This document shows positions 8,020 through 16,444 of a stretch of DNA of 64,000 nucleotides, piece after piece. Every line of letters starts with the position of its first letter. Position 1 is the first letter of the stretch. Both the position numbers and the translations under genes were made by a program. The DNA comes from Daejeonia sp002484105 (lineage in GTDB: Bacteria > Bacteroidota > Bacteroidia > Flavobacteriales > Weeksellaceae). The notes beneath the pieces are model-generated. The model searched no databases. It was not told the DNA's origin and saw nothing but the letters and a program-made list of their open reading frames with translations. The DNA is taken from contig NZ_CP195105.1 of NCBI RefSeq assembly GCF_051175565.1, positions 744,001-808,000 on the forward strand, given 5' to 3'.

Positions 8020-8883
8020 TTATGTTTTGGGTTTTAGTCCAGCTAAATATTTTCGTATGTCATTTTCTAATTTATCCGGGTATTTGTACTCTAATTTTTT
8101 TGACAATTCAGTTCCTATTTCTGAAACTAAATCAGTCATTGAAAATAGAGCAGTCCAATTTTCCTTTATATCGCTCCCTGAAAATGTTTGTTCTGTTTTA
8201 GCCCACATTTCCTGGTTAAGATACTTTTTGAAAAGTCGTCCATATTTATTGGTCGTTATGTTCCAATTGTGTTCACTTGCAATGTGCCATTCAATTAAAG
8301 GAATTAGATATTCTGTGCGAATAACGGTTTCCGACATAAATTTCGCATAGAATATTTCATCTCTCACAAGACACTTTGCCACGTAAGTTGTGTCCCACCA
8401 AAAATCGTTTATTAGATTTTGAAACTCTTTTTCAGACGGTTTTTTGATAATGGAAATTTGATAAGTTGGTTTCAGCATTTGCTTTGTAATACCATCTTTA
8501 TCAATTAAAATTTTATAACCAATATCCCAATCTTCTGGTAATTCTTTCTCTTGCGTTTCCTTTATAAATTTTGATTTGCTGTAAAGTTTAAAATCTACTT
8601 TCACACCGTCTTCATAAAGTAGCATTTTCATTGCGTGTTTATGGTTAAAACAACTTTCGTCTTCTTCAATCATAGCAATTGGATTTCCGAATTTAAGCGT
8701 CCAGCTTTTGTCTGAAATGTAATTTGTATTATCCTCAAAAACAAATTCAATGTCTAAATCACTAAATTCGTCAACAAGTGCTAAAGGATTTACAAGTGAA
8801 CTTGTCAGAAGAAGAACTCTTACATCTTCGTTTTTCTCCGACCATTCTATAATTGTTCTTAACTTTTCTTCTCTGACTTTCAT
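8020..8883 (-). CDS. aadS: Aminoglycoside 6-adenylyltransferase AadS
   Basis: The 287-aa nucleotidyltransferase is predicted to inactivate streptomycin by adenylylation. It has the ANT(6) fold signature: LLLTSSLVNPLALVDEFSDLDIEF with the metal-binding DLD around residues 41-43, followed by the GNPIAMIEEDE segment. Length and sequence agree with the AadS described from Bacteroides. It fills cassette 7887-8915 with its attC just downstream. A second copy starts at 697. I see no strong promoter inside the cassette, so expression may depend on upstream array transcription. Confidence 0.93.
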   Translation of the reverse strand: MKVREEKLRTIIEWSEKNEDVRVLLLTSSLVNPLALVDEFSDLDIEFVFEDNTNYISDKSWTLKFGNPIAMIEEDESCFNHKHAMKMLLYEDGVKVDFKLYSKSKFIKETQEKELPEDWDIGYKILIDKDGITKQMLKPTYQISIIKKPSEKEFQNLINDFWWDTTYVAKCLVRDEIFYAKFMSETVIRTEYLIPLIEWHIASEHNWNITTNKYGRLFKKYLNQEMWAKTEQTFSGSDIKENWTALFSMTDLVSEIGTELSKKLEYKYPDKLENDIRKYLAGLKPKT

Positions 8884-8910
8884 TTTGTTTGGTTCGGTTT
8901 TACTATGTCG

Positions 8911-9100
8911 TACAACGGGAAACGCATTGGCGAAGTGGCGGATAAATTGAGCCGAAAGTTCAATTTAGCAATAACGTAGCCGATGTGTTTCCAAAGAAGC
9001 TAATTTATTAAAAAAAAGCTGAATGTGGAACACATTCGGCGGATAAAAAAGCACGAAAGTTCAGTTTTGCACTTAACCCGCCATTTTGCCAATGCGATGT
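8911..9100 (-). repeat. attC site (type II) interrupted by an IS91-like element
   Basis: Core TACAAC is at 8911-8916 and the arms are GCATTGGCGAAGTGGCGG (about 8921-8938) and CCGCC...TTGCCAATGC (about 9079-9095). The site reaches GTT at 9098-9100, where the IS91-like element starts with GAAC. The rest of the core (TTATGTGT) reappears at 11520-11527 on the far side. TTATGTGT complements ACACATAA at 12350-12357, the other end of the catB cassette, which confirms the reconstruction. Confidence 0.8.
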
Positions 9101-9172
9101 TGAACTAAACCTTCGGTAGCTTTCTCAGCGCTATATTTAGTTACTTTGTAAAACTAATTAAAAATCAGTAAA

Positions 9173-10122
9173 ATGGCAACAAAAAAAAGAGTGTAGAAGA
9201 GCTTAGAGAAAACAAGATCATCAATCAGGCAAAGCGCGAAGTTCCGGGATTTGCGGAGCTTTTGCATAGGTTTGAACGTACGGTTTCTGTATTGGGAAGA
9301 AGCCAAAGTACCTTTCAAAATTACTCCAGACACGTCGCTGCGGTGTCGCTACATTTCGGAAAAATTCCTACAGAATTGGATCCCGAGCAAATTCACGATT
9401 ACCTTTTTTACCTTCAGAAAAAATCAAAATCACCTTCACAGTCGTATTTTAAACACACCGTTTACGGACTTCGATTTCTGCTTAAATCGGAAGGTTTGAG
9501 CTATGATTATTTGAGTCTTCCGGAAATTAAAAGAGAGAAAAAACTGCCTGTAGTGCTTAGTAAACAGGAGGTTTGGCAGATGTTGTCCGGCTGTAAACTT
9601 TTAAAACATAAAATTTTGATCGGCATTCTTTACGGCTGCGGATTGCGCTGTATGGAAGTTCGAAATCTCCGTTTGTGCGACTTAGATTTTGGTCGAAAAC
9701 AACTCAAAGTGGTTCAGGGAAAAGGCAAAAAAGACCGCTATTTACCACTTTCCGAACATCTGATTCGTGGGCTCAAAAAGTATATCGAAGCGGAAAAACC
9801 GGAAGATTATCTCTTTGGAGAACCTCGTGGAGGGCGTGCTGGTGGCGATTTCGATTCCCGTTACTCCCAGCGCGGCGTTCAGTGGGCGGTAAAGCAGGCA
9901 TCAAAAACGGCAAATATCCTGAAAGAAGTGAGTGTCCATACGCTTCGGCACAGTTTTGCGACGCATCTTCTGGAAGATGGGATGGATATTTTGAGCATCA
10001 AAAATCTTCTCGGTCACGAAAGTATCGATACCACGCTGGTTTATCTTCAAATTGCCCAGCTTTCAACCCAAAAACTCTTTTCACCGCTCGATACCCTTTT
10101 TTCAGAATTTGGGAAAAAATGA
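9173..10122 (+). pseudogene. Tyrosine recombinase of the IS91-like element, frameshifted near the start
   Basis: The frame 9196-10122 encodes a complete XerD-like catalytic domain: Arg in YGCGLRCMEV, GKGKKDR, HTLRHSFATH, LLGHESIDTTLVY with the Tyr nucleophile, and a C-terminal SPLDTL. The natural start is probably the ATG at 9173 (MATKK), but the tract of 8 A at 9181-9188 is one base short of joining it to the rest. In-frame initiation could only use weak starts such as TTG at 9262. Its stop overlaps the transposase ATG (ATGA at 10119-10122), implying translational coupling. The one-base loss may be a real mutation, an assembly error or a slippage site. Confidence 0.75.
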
Positions 10123-11285
10123 GCGGTTTAAAAACCTCAAAAAAACAGTCAGTTCAACCTCAATCTCAACCTCAATACGAAGTCGCCGATGTTTTAAACA
10201 AATTAGGTTCAAAATTGGAAGATTTAGGACTTAATTCTTGGCAATTACGAACACTTTCAGCGTTGAAAAAATGCCGTACCTCTGCTTTGGGTGGTCATAT
10301 TGACGCTTGTGATGAATGTGGAAATGTAAGCATCAGTTACAACTCCTGCCGAAACCGTCATTGCCCAAAATGTCAGAGCAAAAACCGAGAGCAATGGATT
10401 GAAAATCGGGAAACCGAACTGCTTCCGGTACCTTATTTCCACGTGGTTTTTACGCTTCCTGATGTATTGAACAAAACCGCGCTTCACGAGCCCAAAATGT
10501 TGTACGATTTTTTATTTGAATCTGCCTGGGAAACGCTTCAAACGTTTGGTGAAAATCGAGGTTTAAAAATGGGAATGATTGCTGTTTTGCACACTTGGGG
10601 GCAGAATCTGAGCCTTCATCCGCATTTGCACTGCATTGTTCCGGGCGGTGGAGTGGATGAAAGCGGAGCTTGGAAAAATCTACGTTCAGACGGCAAATTT
10701 TTGTTTCCGGTAAAGGCTTTGAGTAAAGTTTTCAGGGCTAAATTTTGTGAGAAATTAAAAGATAAAAACTTTGAAGAGTATACCAAAATCAGGCAAAATC
10801 TGTGGGAAAAGTCTTGGGTTGTTTACGCCAAAAAGCCTTTTGGAAGCCCAAAATCTGTGGTAGAATATTTGGGCAGATACACGCATAAAATCGCCATCAG
10901 CAACCAGAGAATCAGGAAAATTGACGCGGAAACGGTAACTTTTTCTTACAAAGATTACCGCCAAAAAGGCATCAAAAAGCAGATGGTTTTGAGCCATGAA
11001 GAGTTTATCCGCCGTTTTGTGATGCATATTTTACCGAAAAGATTTGTAAAAATCCGTCATTATGGTTTTTTGAGCAGCACCTGGAAGCGTATCAAACTTA
11101 AAAATCTACAACAAAATTTAGGCATCCAGCCCAAAGAAAAGCTTCCGCCAAAAGCTTTTCAGCCGAAATGTACGTGTTGTAAAGATGGAAATCTTGTGAC
11201 GATTGCCACGTTCGATCTACGAGGTCCGCCAAGTTGGTTTTTGGAGATGAGCCGAAATTTACCTGCTCCTAAATCTGCATTTTAG
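10119..11285 (+). CDS. IS91-family Y-transposase
   Basis: The 388-aa HUH rolling-circle transposase has an N-terminal zinc finger (CDECGN...CRNRHCPKCQ, about residues 62-88), the HUH metal site in HPHLHCIVPGGG, and the tyrosine segment YLGRYTHKIAISN. A Cys pair near the C-terminus (CTCC) is also visible. Start chosen at the ATG overlapping the recombinase stop; the frame is open upstream to 9675 only because it overlaps the recombinase. Length is in the normal IS91 range. Confidence 0.92.
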   Translation: MSGLKTSKKQSVQPQSQPQYEVADVLNKLGSKLEDLGLNSWQLRTLSALKKCRTSALGGHIDACDECGNVSISYNSCRNRHCPKCQSKNREQWIENRETELLPVPYFHVVFTLPDVLNKTALHEPKMLYDFLFESAWETLQTFGENRGLKMGMIAVLHTWGQNLSLHPHLHCIVPGGGVDESGAWKNLRSDGKFLFPVKALSKVFRAKFCEKLKDKNFEEYTKIRQNLWEKSWVVYAKKPFGSPKSVVEYLGRYTHKIAISNQRIRKIDAETVTFSYKDYRQKGIKKQMVLSHEEFIRRFVMHILPKRFVKIRHYGFLSSTWKRIKLKNLQQNLGIQPKEKLPPKAFQPKCTCCKDGNLVTIATFDLRGPPSWFLEMSRNLPAPKSAF

Positions 11286-11518
11286 CGGATTTGGGTAAGG
11301 GAAATGTTAACCTAACGTGAAGGAAAGCACGATAAAACCAAGAAAAACTCGCCAAAATCACCCACAAAAAAAGAGACTCTTCTCAAAGTCTCTTGTATCT
11401 CTAAAAATCTTTTGTCGATAAACCCATAGTGTGGGAAAATACCCAACCAAAAGCTGCCGAAGGTTCCGTTCAACAGGGTTTTCATTGTTCGTGCTGCGCA
11501 CGCAACGAAAACTTAGCT
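11286..11518 (+). repeat. Right end of the IS91-like element
   Basis: Non-coding end region with the inverted repeat AGAGACT (11372-11378) / AGTCTCT (11387-11393), then GATAAACCCATA and GCACGCAACGAAAACTTAGCT. The same order of words recurs at 24345-24485, so this is a conserved terminus, probably the replication-origin end (oriIS). Confidence 0.65.
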
Positions 11519-11537
11519 ATTATGTGTAGTTTTTTTG

Positions 11538-11545
11538 TATATTTG
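11538..11545 (+). promoter_or_regulatory. Possible -7 element of catB
   Basis: TATATTTG fits TAnnTTTG and lies 114 bases before the catB ATG, inside the cassette. No good TTG lies 17-23 bases upstream, so the match is only half of a promoter. It would let catB be expressed although its gene runs against the array direction. Confidence 0.4.
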
Positions 11546-11659
11546 TCAGATGAAATTATCAGATTAGCATATTTACTTTACGCAACGTATAGGAAGAGAA
11601 TAGTTTAGTACTATTCTTTGTCTCCTTATTGTCTTATTGTAAATTAAATATGTTAAATA

Positions 11660-12289
11660 ATGAAAAATTTCTTCGAAAGTCCTTTTAAAGGAAAAATAAT
11701 CAAAGACCACATAACTAATCCCAATATAATTTCGGGTAAATATTCTTATTATTCCGGTTATTATCACGGTCATTCATTTGATGATTGTGCTCGTTATCTG
11801 TTTCCGGACAGGAATGATGTCGATAAACTAATTATCGGTTCTTACTGCTCAATAGGGAGTGGTGCAAGTTTCATAATGGCAGGTAATCAAGGTCATAAAT
11901 ATGATTGGATTTCCAGTTTTCCATTTTTTTATATGTCTGAATTTGATGTTTTCAGTAAAAGCCAAGATGGATTTCAAAAAGCAGGAGATACAGTTGTTGG
12001 GAATGATGTTTGGATTGGTAGTGAAGCTATGATAATGCCAGGAGTTCAGATAGGAGATGGAGCTGTTATTGGCAGTCGTGCTTTGGTTACAAAAGATGTT
12101 GAACCTTATTCAATTGTAGGGGGAAATCCAGCCAAATTAATAAAAAAGAGATTTAGCGATGATGACATCCAAAAGTTGCAGGAAATGAAATGGTGGGAAT
12201 GGGATGAGGAAAATCTTTTTGAAGCAATGCCAATTCTTTGTTCAAATAAAATCGATTTGTTGTACAAGTTTTTTAGAAAAATGAAATGA
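11660..12289 (+). CDS. catB: Type B chloramphenicol acetyltransferase CatB
   Basis: The 209-aa trimeric left-handed beta-helix acyltransferase would O-acetylate chloramphenicol with acetyl-CoA. Visible features are the N-terminal NFFESPFKG with SGKYSYYSGYYHGHSFDD, the catalytic His in AGNQGHKYDW (about 79), and hexapeptide repeats (VGNDVWIGSEAMIMPG, IGDGAVIGSRALVTKDV, PYSIVGGNPAK) typical of the XAT family. It lies in cassette 8916-12357 but on the plus strand, opposite to the other cassette genes. A terminator follows at once. Confidence 0.93.
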   Translation: MKNFFESPFKGKIIKDHITNPNIISGKYSYYSGYYHGHSFDDCARYLFPDRNDVDKLIIGSYCSIGSGASFIMAGNQGHKYDWISSFPFFYMSEFDVFSKSQDGFQKAGDTVVGNDVWIGSEAMIMPGVQIGDGAVIGSRALVTKDVEPYSIVGGNPAKLIKKRFSDDDIQKLQEMKWWEWDEENLFEAMPILCSNKIDLLYKFFRKMK

Positions 12290-12290
12290 T

Positions 12291-12324
12291 AAAAAGAAGG
12301 TTCCGGAATTCGGAGCCTTTTTGT
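12291..12324 (+). terminator. Terminator after catB
   Basis: AAAAAGAAGGTTCCG and CGGAGCCTTTTT pair around GAATT directly after the catB stop, giving a hairpin with an A-rich left and T-rich right side. It could act in both directions. Confidence 0.7.
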
Positions 12325-12351
12325 TTTAACTGCGTTTGCGGCTAAAATTAC

Positions 12352-12545
12352 ACATAACGGAAAAAGTATTTGCGAAGTGCGGGCTTTCGAAGAACTAAAA
12401 GTTCAAGAACGACCAAACGTAGCCAATATTTTTTCAATGGAACTAAATTAAACAAAAATGTGGAATTGGAAAATATTGGCGGCTAAATTTTTCGAATATT
12501 TCAATTTAGACTTTAACCCCGCATTTTGCCAATACAATGTTGTGC
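12352..12545 (-). repeat. attC site (type II) of the CPBP cassette
   Basis: Cores are ACATAAC (12352-12358) and GTTGTGC (12539-12545). Arms TATTTGCGAAGTGCGGG (about 12367-12383) and CCCGCATTTTGCCAATA (about 12518-12534) pair with few mismatches. The other end of this cassette reads ATCGCACAAC (13461-13470), complementary to GTTGTGCGAT. Confidence 0.8.
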
Positions 12546-12554
12546 GATGTTTTT

Positions 12555-13415
12555 CTAATGCAATTCGCTTTTCTCGTAATCGGACAGTAACTTTTTAAGT
12601 TCTTCTTTAGTTATCCCTTTTTTAGATTCAAATTTTATATTGATTAAAATATCTTCTTCATTCCTTTCATACTGATATAAACTATCTAAAATATGGTTAA
12701 AAGAATATTCTTTGATATCTATTTTAAAAATTCTATTGGATGTAGAATCTATTTGAAACTTTTGTTGAATATTTGAATTATAGTTCAAATATTCAATTTT
12801 TAAATTTAAATCATTGTTACTTAGTTCGTATGGTTTTTCAAATAATGATATTAATATAGGAATAATTGTTAATATCCCATTCCATACAACGTGAGAAATG
12901 ATAGAGGTTAAAATATTAAATCTTACTCTTAAAAAAGTTAGAAAAATTCCTCCAATTAATTGTGTAGATACTAAAATTGGTAAAACACAGTAAAAAAAGG
13001 TGGAATTGTTCTCAAAATTACTACTATGTACAAATCCGAAAAGAATAATTGATATATAAACAAGAATTTTAAACAAAAAATTCCATTTATTTCTTGTTAT
13101 AATTTTTGAAAAAAGTTTATTATAACGTAATAAATATCTGAAAATTAATTCTTCACCAATGGGGACAAGAAAGGCTGTAACTAATAATGTTTGTATAAAA
13201 GTGTTACTATTATAATCAATTCTTGTTTCATACAAAATTGGTTCTACTTTATTCAAAAAATAAATTAAAGGAAAAAAAATTAATGCATTAATAACAAGTT
13301 CAAAACATAAAATAACGAGTATGTACTTTACATTTTTTTTGAAAGTCCAATTTTCGATTCTCTGGTCATTCGGATTTTTTATAAAGGTATAGACTTCTAA
13401 AAGAATATTTTTCAT
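12555..13415 (-). CDS. CPBP-family intramembrane metalloprotease
   Basis: The 286-aa membrane protein has the three CPBP (Abi) motifs: EELIFR (EExxxR, about 109-114), FGFVH (FxxxH, about 143-147) and HVVWN (HxxxN, about 186-190). These residues bind the metal in Rce1-like proteases; bacterial members include bacteriocin self-immunity proteins and many of unknown role. About six membrane segments precede a soluble tail of about 75 residues. Start set at the ATG at 13415; the frame is open to a TTG at 13469 but that lies in the attC core. Carriage as a cassette suggests a defence or immunity role, which is inference. Confidence 0.85.
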   Translation of the reverse strand: MKNILLEVYTFIKNPNDQRIENWTFKKNVKYILVILCFELVINALIFFPLIYFLNKVEPILYETRIDYNSNTFIQTLLVTAFLVPIGEELIFRYLLRYNKLFSKIITRNKWNFLFKILVYISIILFGFVHSSNFENNSTFFYCVLPILVSTQLIGGIFLTFLRVRFNILTSIISHVVWNGILTIIPILISLFEKPYELSNNDLNLKIEYLNYNSNIQQKFQIDSTSNRIFKIDIKEYSFNHILDSLYQYERNEEDILINIKFESKKGITKEELKKLLSDYEKSELH

Positions 13416-13463
13416 TATTATTTTAAGAAAATTTAATTTTAGTACGATGTTTTGTAAAATATC

Positions 13464-13594
13464 GCACAACGGTTAGTATATGAAAAGTAGGCGATTTCGA
13501 AGTGCCAAATTTTCGGTTAAGCACAAAGTATAATACGAGCCAAAAGCCTTGAATTTACTACTGTTTCGCCTATTTTTTATATACATTGTTAGCG
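13464..13594 (-). repeat. attC site (type II) of the alpha/beta hydrolase cassette
   Basis: Cores are GCACAAC (13464-13470) and GTTAGCG (13588-13594). Arms GTATATG...GTAGGCGA and TCGCCTA...TATATAC pair. The other end reads TGCCCGCTAAC (14566-14576), complementary to GTTAGCGGG. Confidence 0.8.
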
Positions 13595-13612
13595 GGTCGT
13601 TGTTTTTGTTTA

Positions 13613-14527
13613 TCAGTCATTTATGTGTTTTTCTATTCCATCAATTATTGATTTCCAATCATCAACGTGTAATTCGTGTCCTGTACCTTCAAGGGTGATT
13701 AGATTTGAACCTTTTATTTTTTCTAGTAAAAAACCTGCATTCTTATAATGCCAAATTTTGTCGTCTGTTCCGTGGATAATTAAGGTGGGTTGTTTGATTT
13801 CGTTTAATCTGTTCCAATATTCTTCACCACCTTGCAATGCAGCGTGATTGAACATACTTATATAATTGTTGGCTCTATTGAACTCAGCTCTTATCAGTTT
13901 TTCACTTCTTTGTTTGTCAAATTGTTTCTTGCCACTCATTAATTCTGCACCCTGAATTAAATAGTTTACCACACTGTCTTCATTTGTCCAATTGACTGTA
14001 CCTGCTTTACTATGGAAATCTAAAATACTCGTGTCCATTTCAGGTATAGTTGGGTCTGAGTCTCCCCAAGGGCCTGATGACATAAGAGTTAAGGAGTTAA
14101 CTCTGTCGGCAAACTTTATTGATGCTATTTGAGAAATTAGTCCGCCCAAAGAAATCCCCACAAAATGTGCTTTGTCAATCTTGTAGCCATCCAATATTGA
14201 AATAGCGTCATTAGTTAAGTCAACAATATCGTATGGAGTAGAACCTGGTTCATAATTAGTGGATTTTCCTACATCTCTGTTGTCGTAACGAATAACAAAA
14301 AATCCTTTTTCAGATAATTGTTGGCAAAATTCAGTGTCCCAATACAGCATTGATACGGTTGCACCTGCTACCAAAAGGATTGCTGGATTTTTCTTATTTC
14401 CAAAACTATCCGTACAGAGTTCAATGCCGTTTGTTTTAATTATTTTCTCTTTCATTTCTGTTTTCCTTTGTTTGCAACTGATTATTATCAGTCCTAAAAT
14501 TAATATCCAAAGTAGTTTTTTTTTCAT
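13613..14527 (-). CDS. Alpha/beta hydrolase lipoprotein, possible macrolide esterase
   Basis: The 304-aa alpha/beta hydrolase has nucleophile Ser126 in GISLGG, acid Asp255 or 256 in HGTDDKIW, and His284 in GTGHELH. The N-terminus has a lipoprotein signal with Cys18 in LIIISCK, so the enzyme is probably membrane-anchored and periplasmic. The segment YDNRDVGKST is typical of a hydrolase group that includes the serine macrolide esterase EstT reported from Sphingobacterium. Placement among resistance cassettes fits that idea, but I cannot confirm the match by eye. Fold and triad are sure; substrate is not. Confidence 0.8.
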   Translation of the reverse strand: MKKKLLWILILGLIIISCKQRKTEMKEKIIKTNGIELCTDSFGNKKNPAILLVAGATVSMLYWDTEFCQQLSEKGFFVIRYDNRDVGKSTNYEPGSTPYDIVDLTNDAISILDGYKIDKAHFVGISLGGLISQIASIKFADRVNSLTLMSSGPWGDSDPTIPEMDTSILDFHSKAGTVNWTNEDSVVNYLIQGAELMSGKKQFDKQRSEKLIRAEFNRANNYISMFNHAALQGGEEYWNRLNEIKQPTLIIHGTDDKIWHYKNAGFLLEKIKGSNLITLEGTGHELHVDDWKSIIDGIEKHIND

Positions 14528-14570
14528 TTATCAATGTTTAACTGTTATGCTGGTATCTTTCACAATGCCC

Positions 14571-14761
14571 GCTAACGGAAAAAGTATTTGCGAAGGGCGG
14601 GCTAAATTTAACTGAAAGTTCAATTTCGACCTTCCGGAGCAGATGCTTTTTCAGATTGTCTAAATTAAGAAAAAAAACAATATGAAAAGCAGCTGCGGCT
14701 ATAGGAAACGGGTAGTGGTTTTATATATTCAACCCCGCCTTTTGCAAATACTGTGTTAGCC
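14571..14761 (-). repeat. attC site (type II) of the duplicated 175-aa cassette, copy 2
   Basis: Cores are GCTAAC (14571-14576) and GTTAGCC (14755-14761). Arms GTATTTGCGAAGGGCGGG (about 14584-14601) and CCCGCCTTTTGCAAATAC (about 14734-14751) pair nearly fully. It matches the site at 18153-18343. Confidence 0.85.
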
Positions 14762-14767
14762 GCAGTA

Positions 14768-15295
14768 TCATTTTTGTCTATAATTTAATTTACTATTTAA
14801 TTTCTTTATTAATTGTAAGCTGTCTTTTAATAGTATATTCTGCTTATTAAGCTCAATTTTCTCATTCTCATATTTAGTATTGCCATTATCAAAACCAAGT
14901 TTATAAGAAGCTGATATACCAATAACAAGAACTGTCCAAAAAAATGGATTTTTAATAAGCTCAATTATTTTATCGCCGGTTGTGATTCTATTTGGTTTTA
15001 AATTTTCACAAGATTTTATGGCGCCTTTCAATTTTGTCAATTCAGCATCAAATTCATATTTATAGTAGCCACTAAATTTTGCTTTGTTTACACTTTGCAA
15101 CATTTTATATGGTCCACTTGATTCTGAATAATTTGACGAGATAAAATCCTCAACTTTGGAGACCCAAGAAAGAAATTCAGTTGTAGCCCGACTGAAAACT
15201 TCTCCGTAAGCATAATATTTATTATTATCAAAATCATATTTATTTCCTTCATCTATTAACGCAGAAACAATTAAATCATTTTTTGTTTTGTTCAT
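14768..15295 (-). CDS. Hypothetical membrane-anchored protein, cassette copy 2
   Basis: The 175-aa protein is identical in sequence to that at 18350-18877. It has a soluble N-terminal part of about 115 residues without a recognised domain, then one membrane segment (FFWTVLVIGISASYKLGF, about 119-136) and a charged tail with coiled-coil character. The whole 752-bp cassette (14576-15327) is duplicated with its attC. Two intact copies suggest recent duplication. Function unknown. Confidence 0.75.
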   Translation of the reverse strand: MNKTKNDLIVSALIDEGNKYDFDNNKYYAYGEVFSRATTEFLSWVSKVEDFISSNYSESSGPYKMLQSVNKAKFSGYYKYEFDAELTKLKGAIKSCENLKPNRITTGDKIIELIKNPFFWTVLVIGISASYKLGFDNGNTKYENEKIELNKQNILLKDSLQLIKKLNSKLNYRQK

Positions 15296-15321
15296 TTAGT
15301 GGGCGGTTGTTTTGATATTGC

Positions 15322-15516
15322 GGCTAACGTTTTGCGGCTTTGCGAAGGAGCGGATTAGAAAGACTAAACTTTCAATTTTGAACTAACTTAAGCAAAACCA
15401 TTTTTTCTATTTGCTAATTTACATTTTAAAAGCAAATAAAAAATGGTTTTGCGGATTAAATGCACAAACCTTGAATTAACCACTTAACCCGCTCTTTTGC
15501 AAAACCGATGTTGGCG
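15322..15516 (-). repeat. attC site (type II) of the lnu cassette
   Basis: Cores are GGCTAAC (15322-15328) and GTTGGCG (15510-15516). Arms GTTTTGCGGCTTTGCGAAGGA and CGCTCTTTTGCAAAAC pair around a longer internal palindrome (AAAACCATTTTTT / AAAAAATGGTTTT). The other end reads TACCGCCAAC (16441-16450), the complement of GTTGGCGGTA. Confidence 0.8.
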
Positions 15517-15525
15517 GTAGTTTTT

Positions 15526-16296
15526 TTATCTTATTTTGTGTAGGATTTCTTTCAGTTTGGGTTCAATATTTAGTTCATCAAATAGTTTTTCCGATAAATT
15601 TAATGAGTTCTCAAAAGCCAAAACGATGTTTTTGGGATTTAAATCTGATGTTACTTTTTTATACTCTGAATACCAAATCGTGTCAATGTCCTTTTCGAGA
15701 CTTTTAGTCGGACTTTCCCAATGTTGCGTTTTGCTTGTTCTTGCTCTTATAAGCCAAAGCAAGTATTTCTGCACATTTGATAAACTGTGATGAGCGTGAG
15801 CAAATTCTTCTCGTTTAATCAAGTTGCTTGTTGTCAGTACAACATTCACTAATGATTGGCTTAACCACAAAATATTTTCATTTGTTATTCTTTCGGGCGA
15901 TTTCGTTTTGATTTGATTAAGCGTTTTCGTTAAAAGTCCATCTTTGTCGGTTAGGTTCATTTGGTCAAAATCGCTAAATTCAACAATTCCGTCCCAAGAT
16001 TTGATAATTTCAATTTCCTCCGTTTTTAAAAAATGGAATTCTCCTCTGACCATATTCTCGAAAATAGCAACTTCACTTCCATATTCGTTTGTAAAATATA
16101 AAGCCAAAGGATGAATTTGATTTACCCATTTTTCTGTCGAGAAATTTTCTTTATTTTTCAAGAAGATGTAAAATTCGATGTCAGAATATTTGTCTCCTTC
16201 GTTTTTGGTAAATGAACCATACATAAAAACGGCGGAAACATTTTCGTCTTGTTGAGCTATATATTTTGTTTTGTCAATCATTTGTAACTGTGTCAT
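15526..16296 (-). CDS. Lincosamide nucleotidyltransferase, Lnu(F)/Lnu(H)-like
   Basis: The 256-aa nucleotidyltransferase is expected to adenylylate lincomycin and clindamycin. Motifs shared with Lnu(F)-type enzymes are MYGSFTKNEGDKYSDIEF with the metal-binding Asp-x-Glu, ALYFTNEYGSEVAIFENMVRGEFHF, and QHWESPTKSLEKDI. Start chosen at the ATG at 16296 (MTQLQMIDK), matching the family N-terminus; an upstream in-frame ATG at 16350 would add 18 residues. Lnu(H), reported from Riemerella, is the likely closest class; the exact symbol needs comparison. It fills cassette 15328-16449. Confidence 0.85.
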   Translation of the reverse strand: MTQLQMIDKTKYIAQQDENVSAVFMYGSFTKNEGDKYSDIEFYIFLKNKENFSTEKWVNQIHPLALYFTNEYGSEVAIFENMVRGEFHFLKTEEIEIIKSWDGIVEFSDFDQMNLTDKDGLLTKTLNQIKTKSPERITNENILWLSQSLVNVVLTTSNLIKREEFAHAHHSLSNVQKYLLWLIRARTSKTQHWESPTKSLEKDIDTIWYSEYKKVTSDLNPKNIVLAFENSLNLSEKLFDELNIEPKLKEILHKIR

Positions 16297-16444
16297 TTTT
16301 CTAATTTTTAAATGTTGATAATAGAAATTTTCACTACTTTTTGAAAGCAATGAAAAAGTTTTACGTTGTTTATTTTGGACAGTTACTTATAGCTTCATCG
16401 GATTATACTTTTTTATTTTCAACATTCTGTTTGGTAAAATTACC

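Larger units (their letters stand above)
9101..11518 (+). mobile_element. IS91-like element with accessory tyrosine recombinase
   Basis: A two-gene element (recombinase 9173-10122, Y-transposase 10119-11285) inserted in the core of an attC. The left end begins GAACTAAACC; the right end has a hairpin (11372-11378 with 11387-11393) and ends near CTTAGCT at 11518. Both ends are recognisable again as relics at 24267-24605, which helps to place the limits. IS91-family elements move by rolling-circle replication and make no target duplication; I see no longer direct repeat at the flanks. Confidence 0.8.

Noticed and set aside
9675..10118. N-terminal extension of the IS91 transposase to 536 aa
   Set aside because: It overlaps the recombinase gene in another frame and has no transposase features. 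The ATG at 10119, coupled to the recombinase stop, gives the normal family start.
12352..12545. Reading this attC as the plus-strand attC of catB
   Set aside because: Core symmetry allows it, but then the CPBP cassette and all other cassettes would need the opposite direction. A single orientation for the whole array with catB reversed is simpler.
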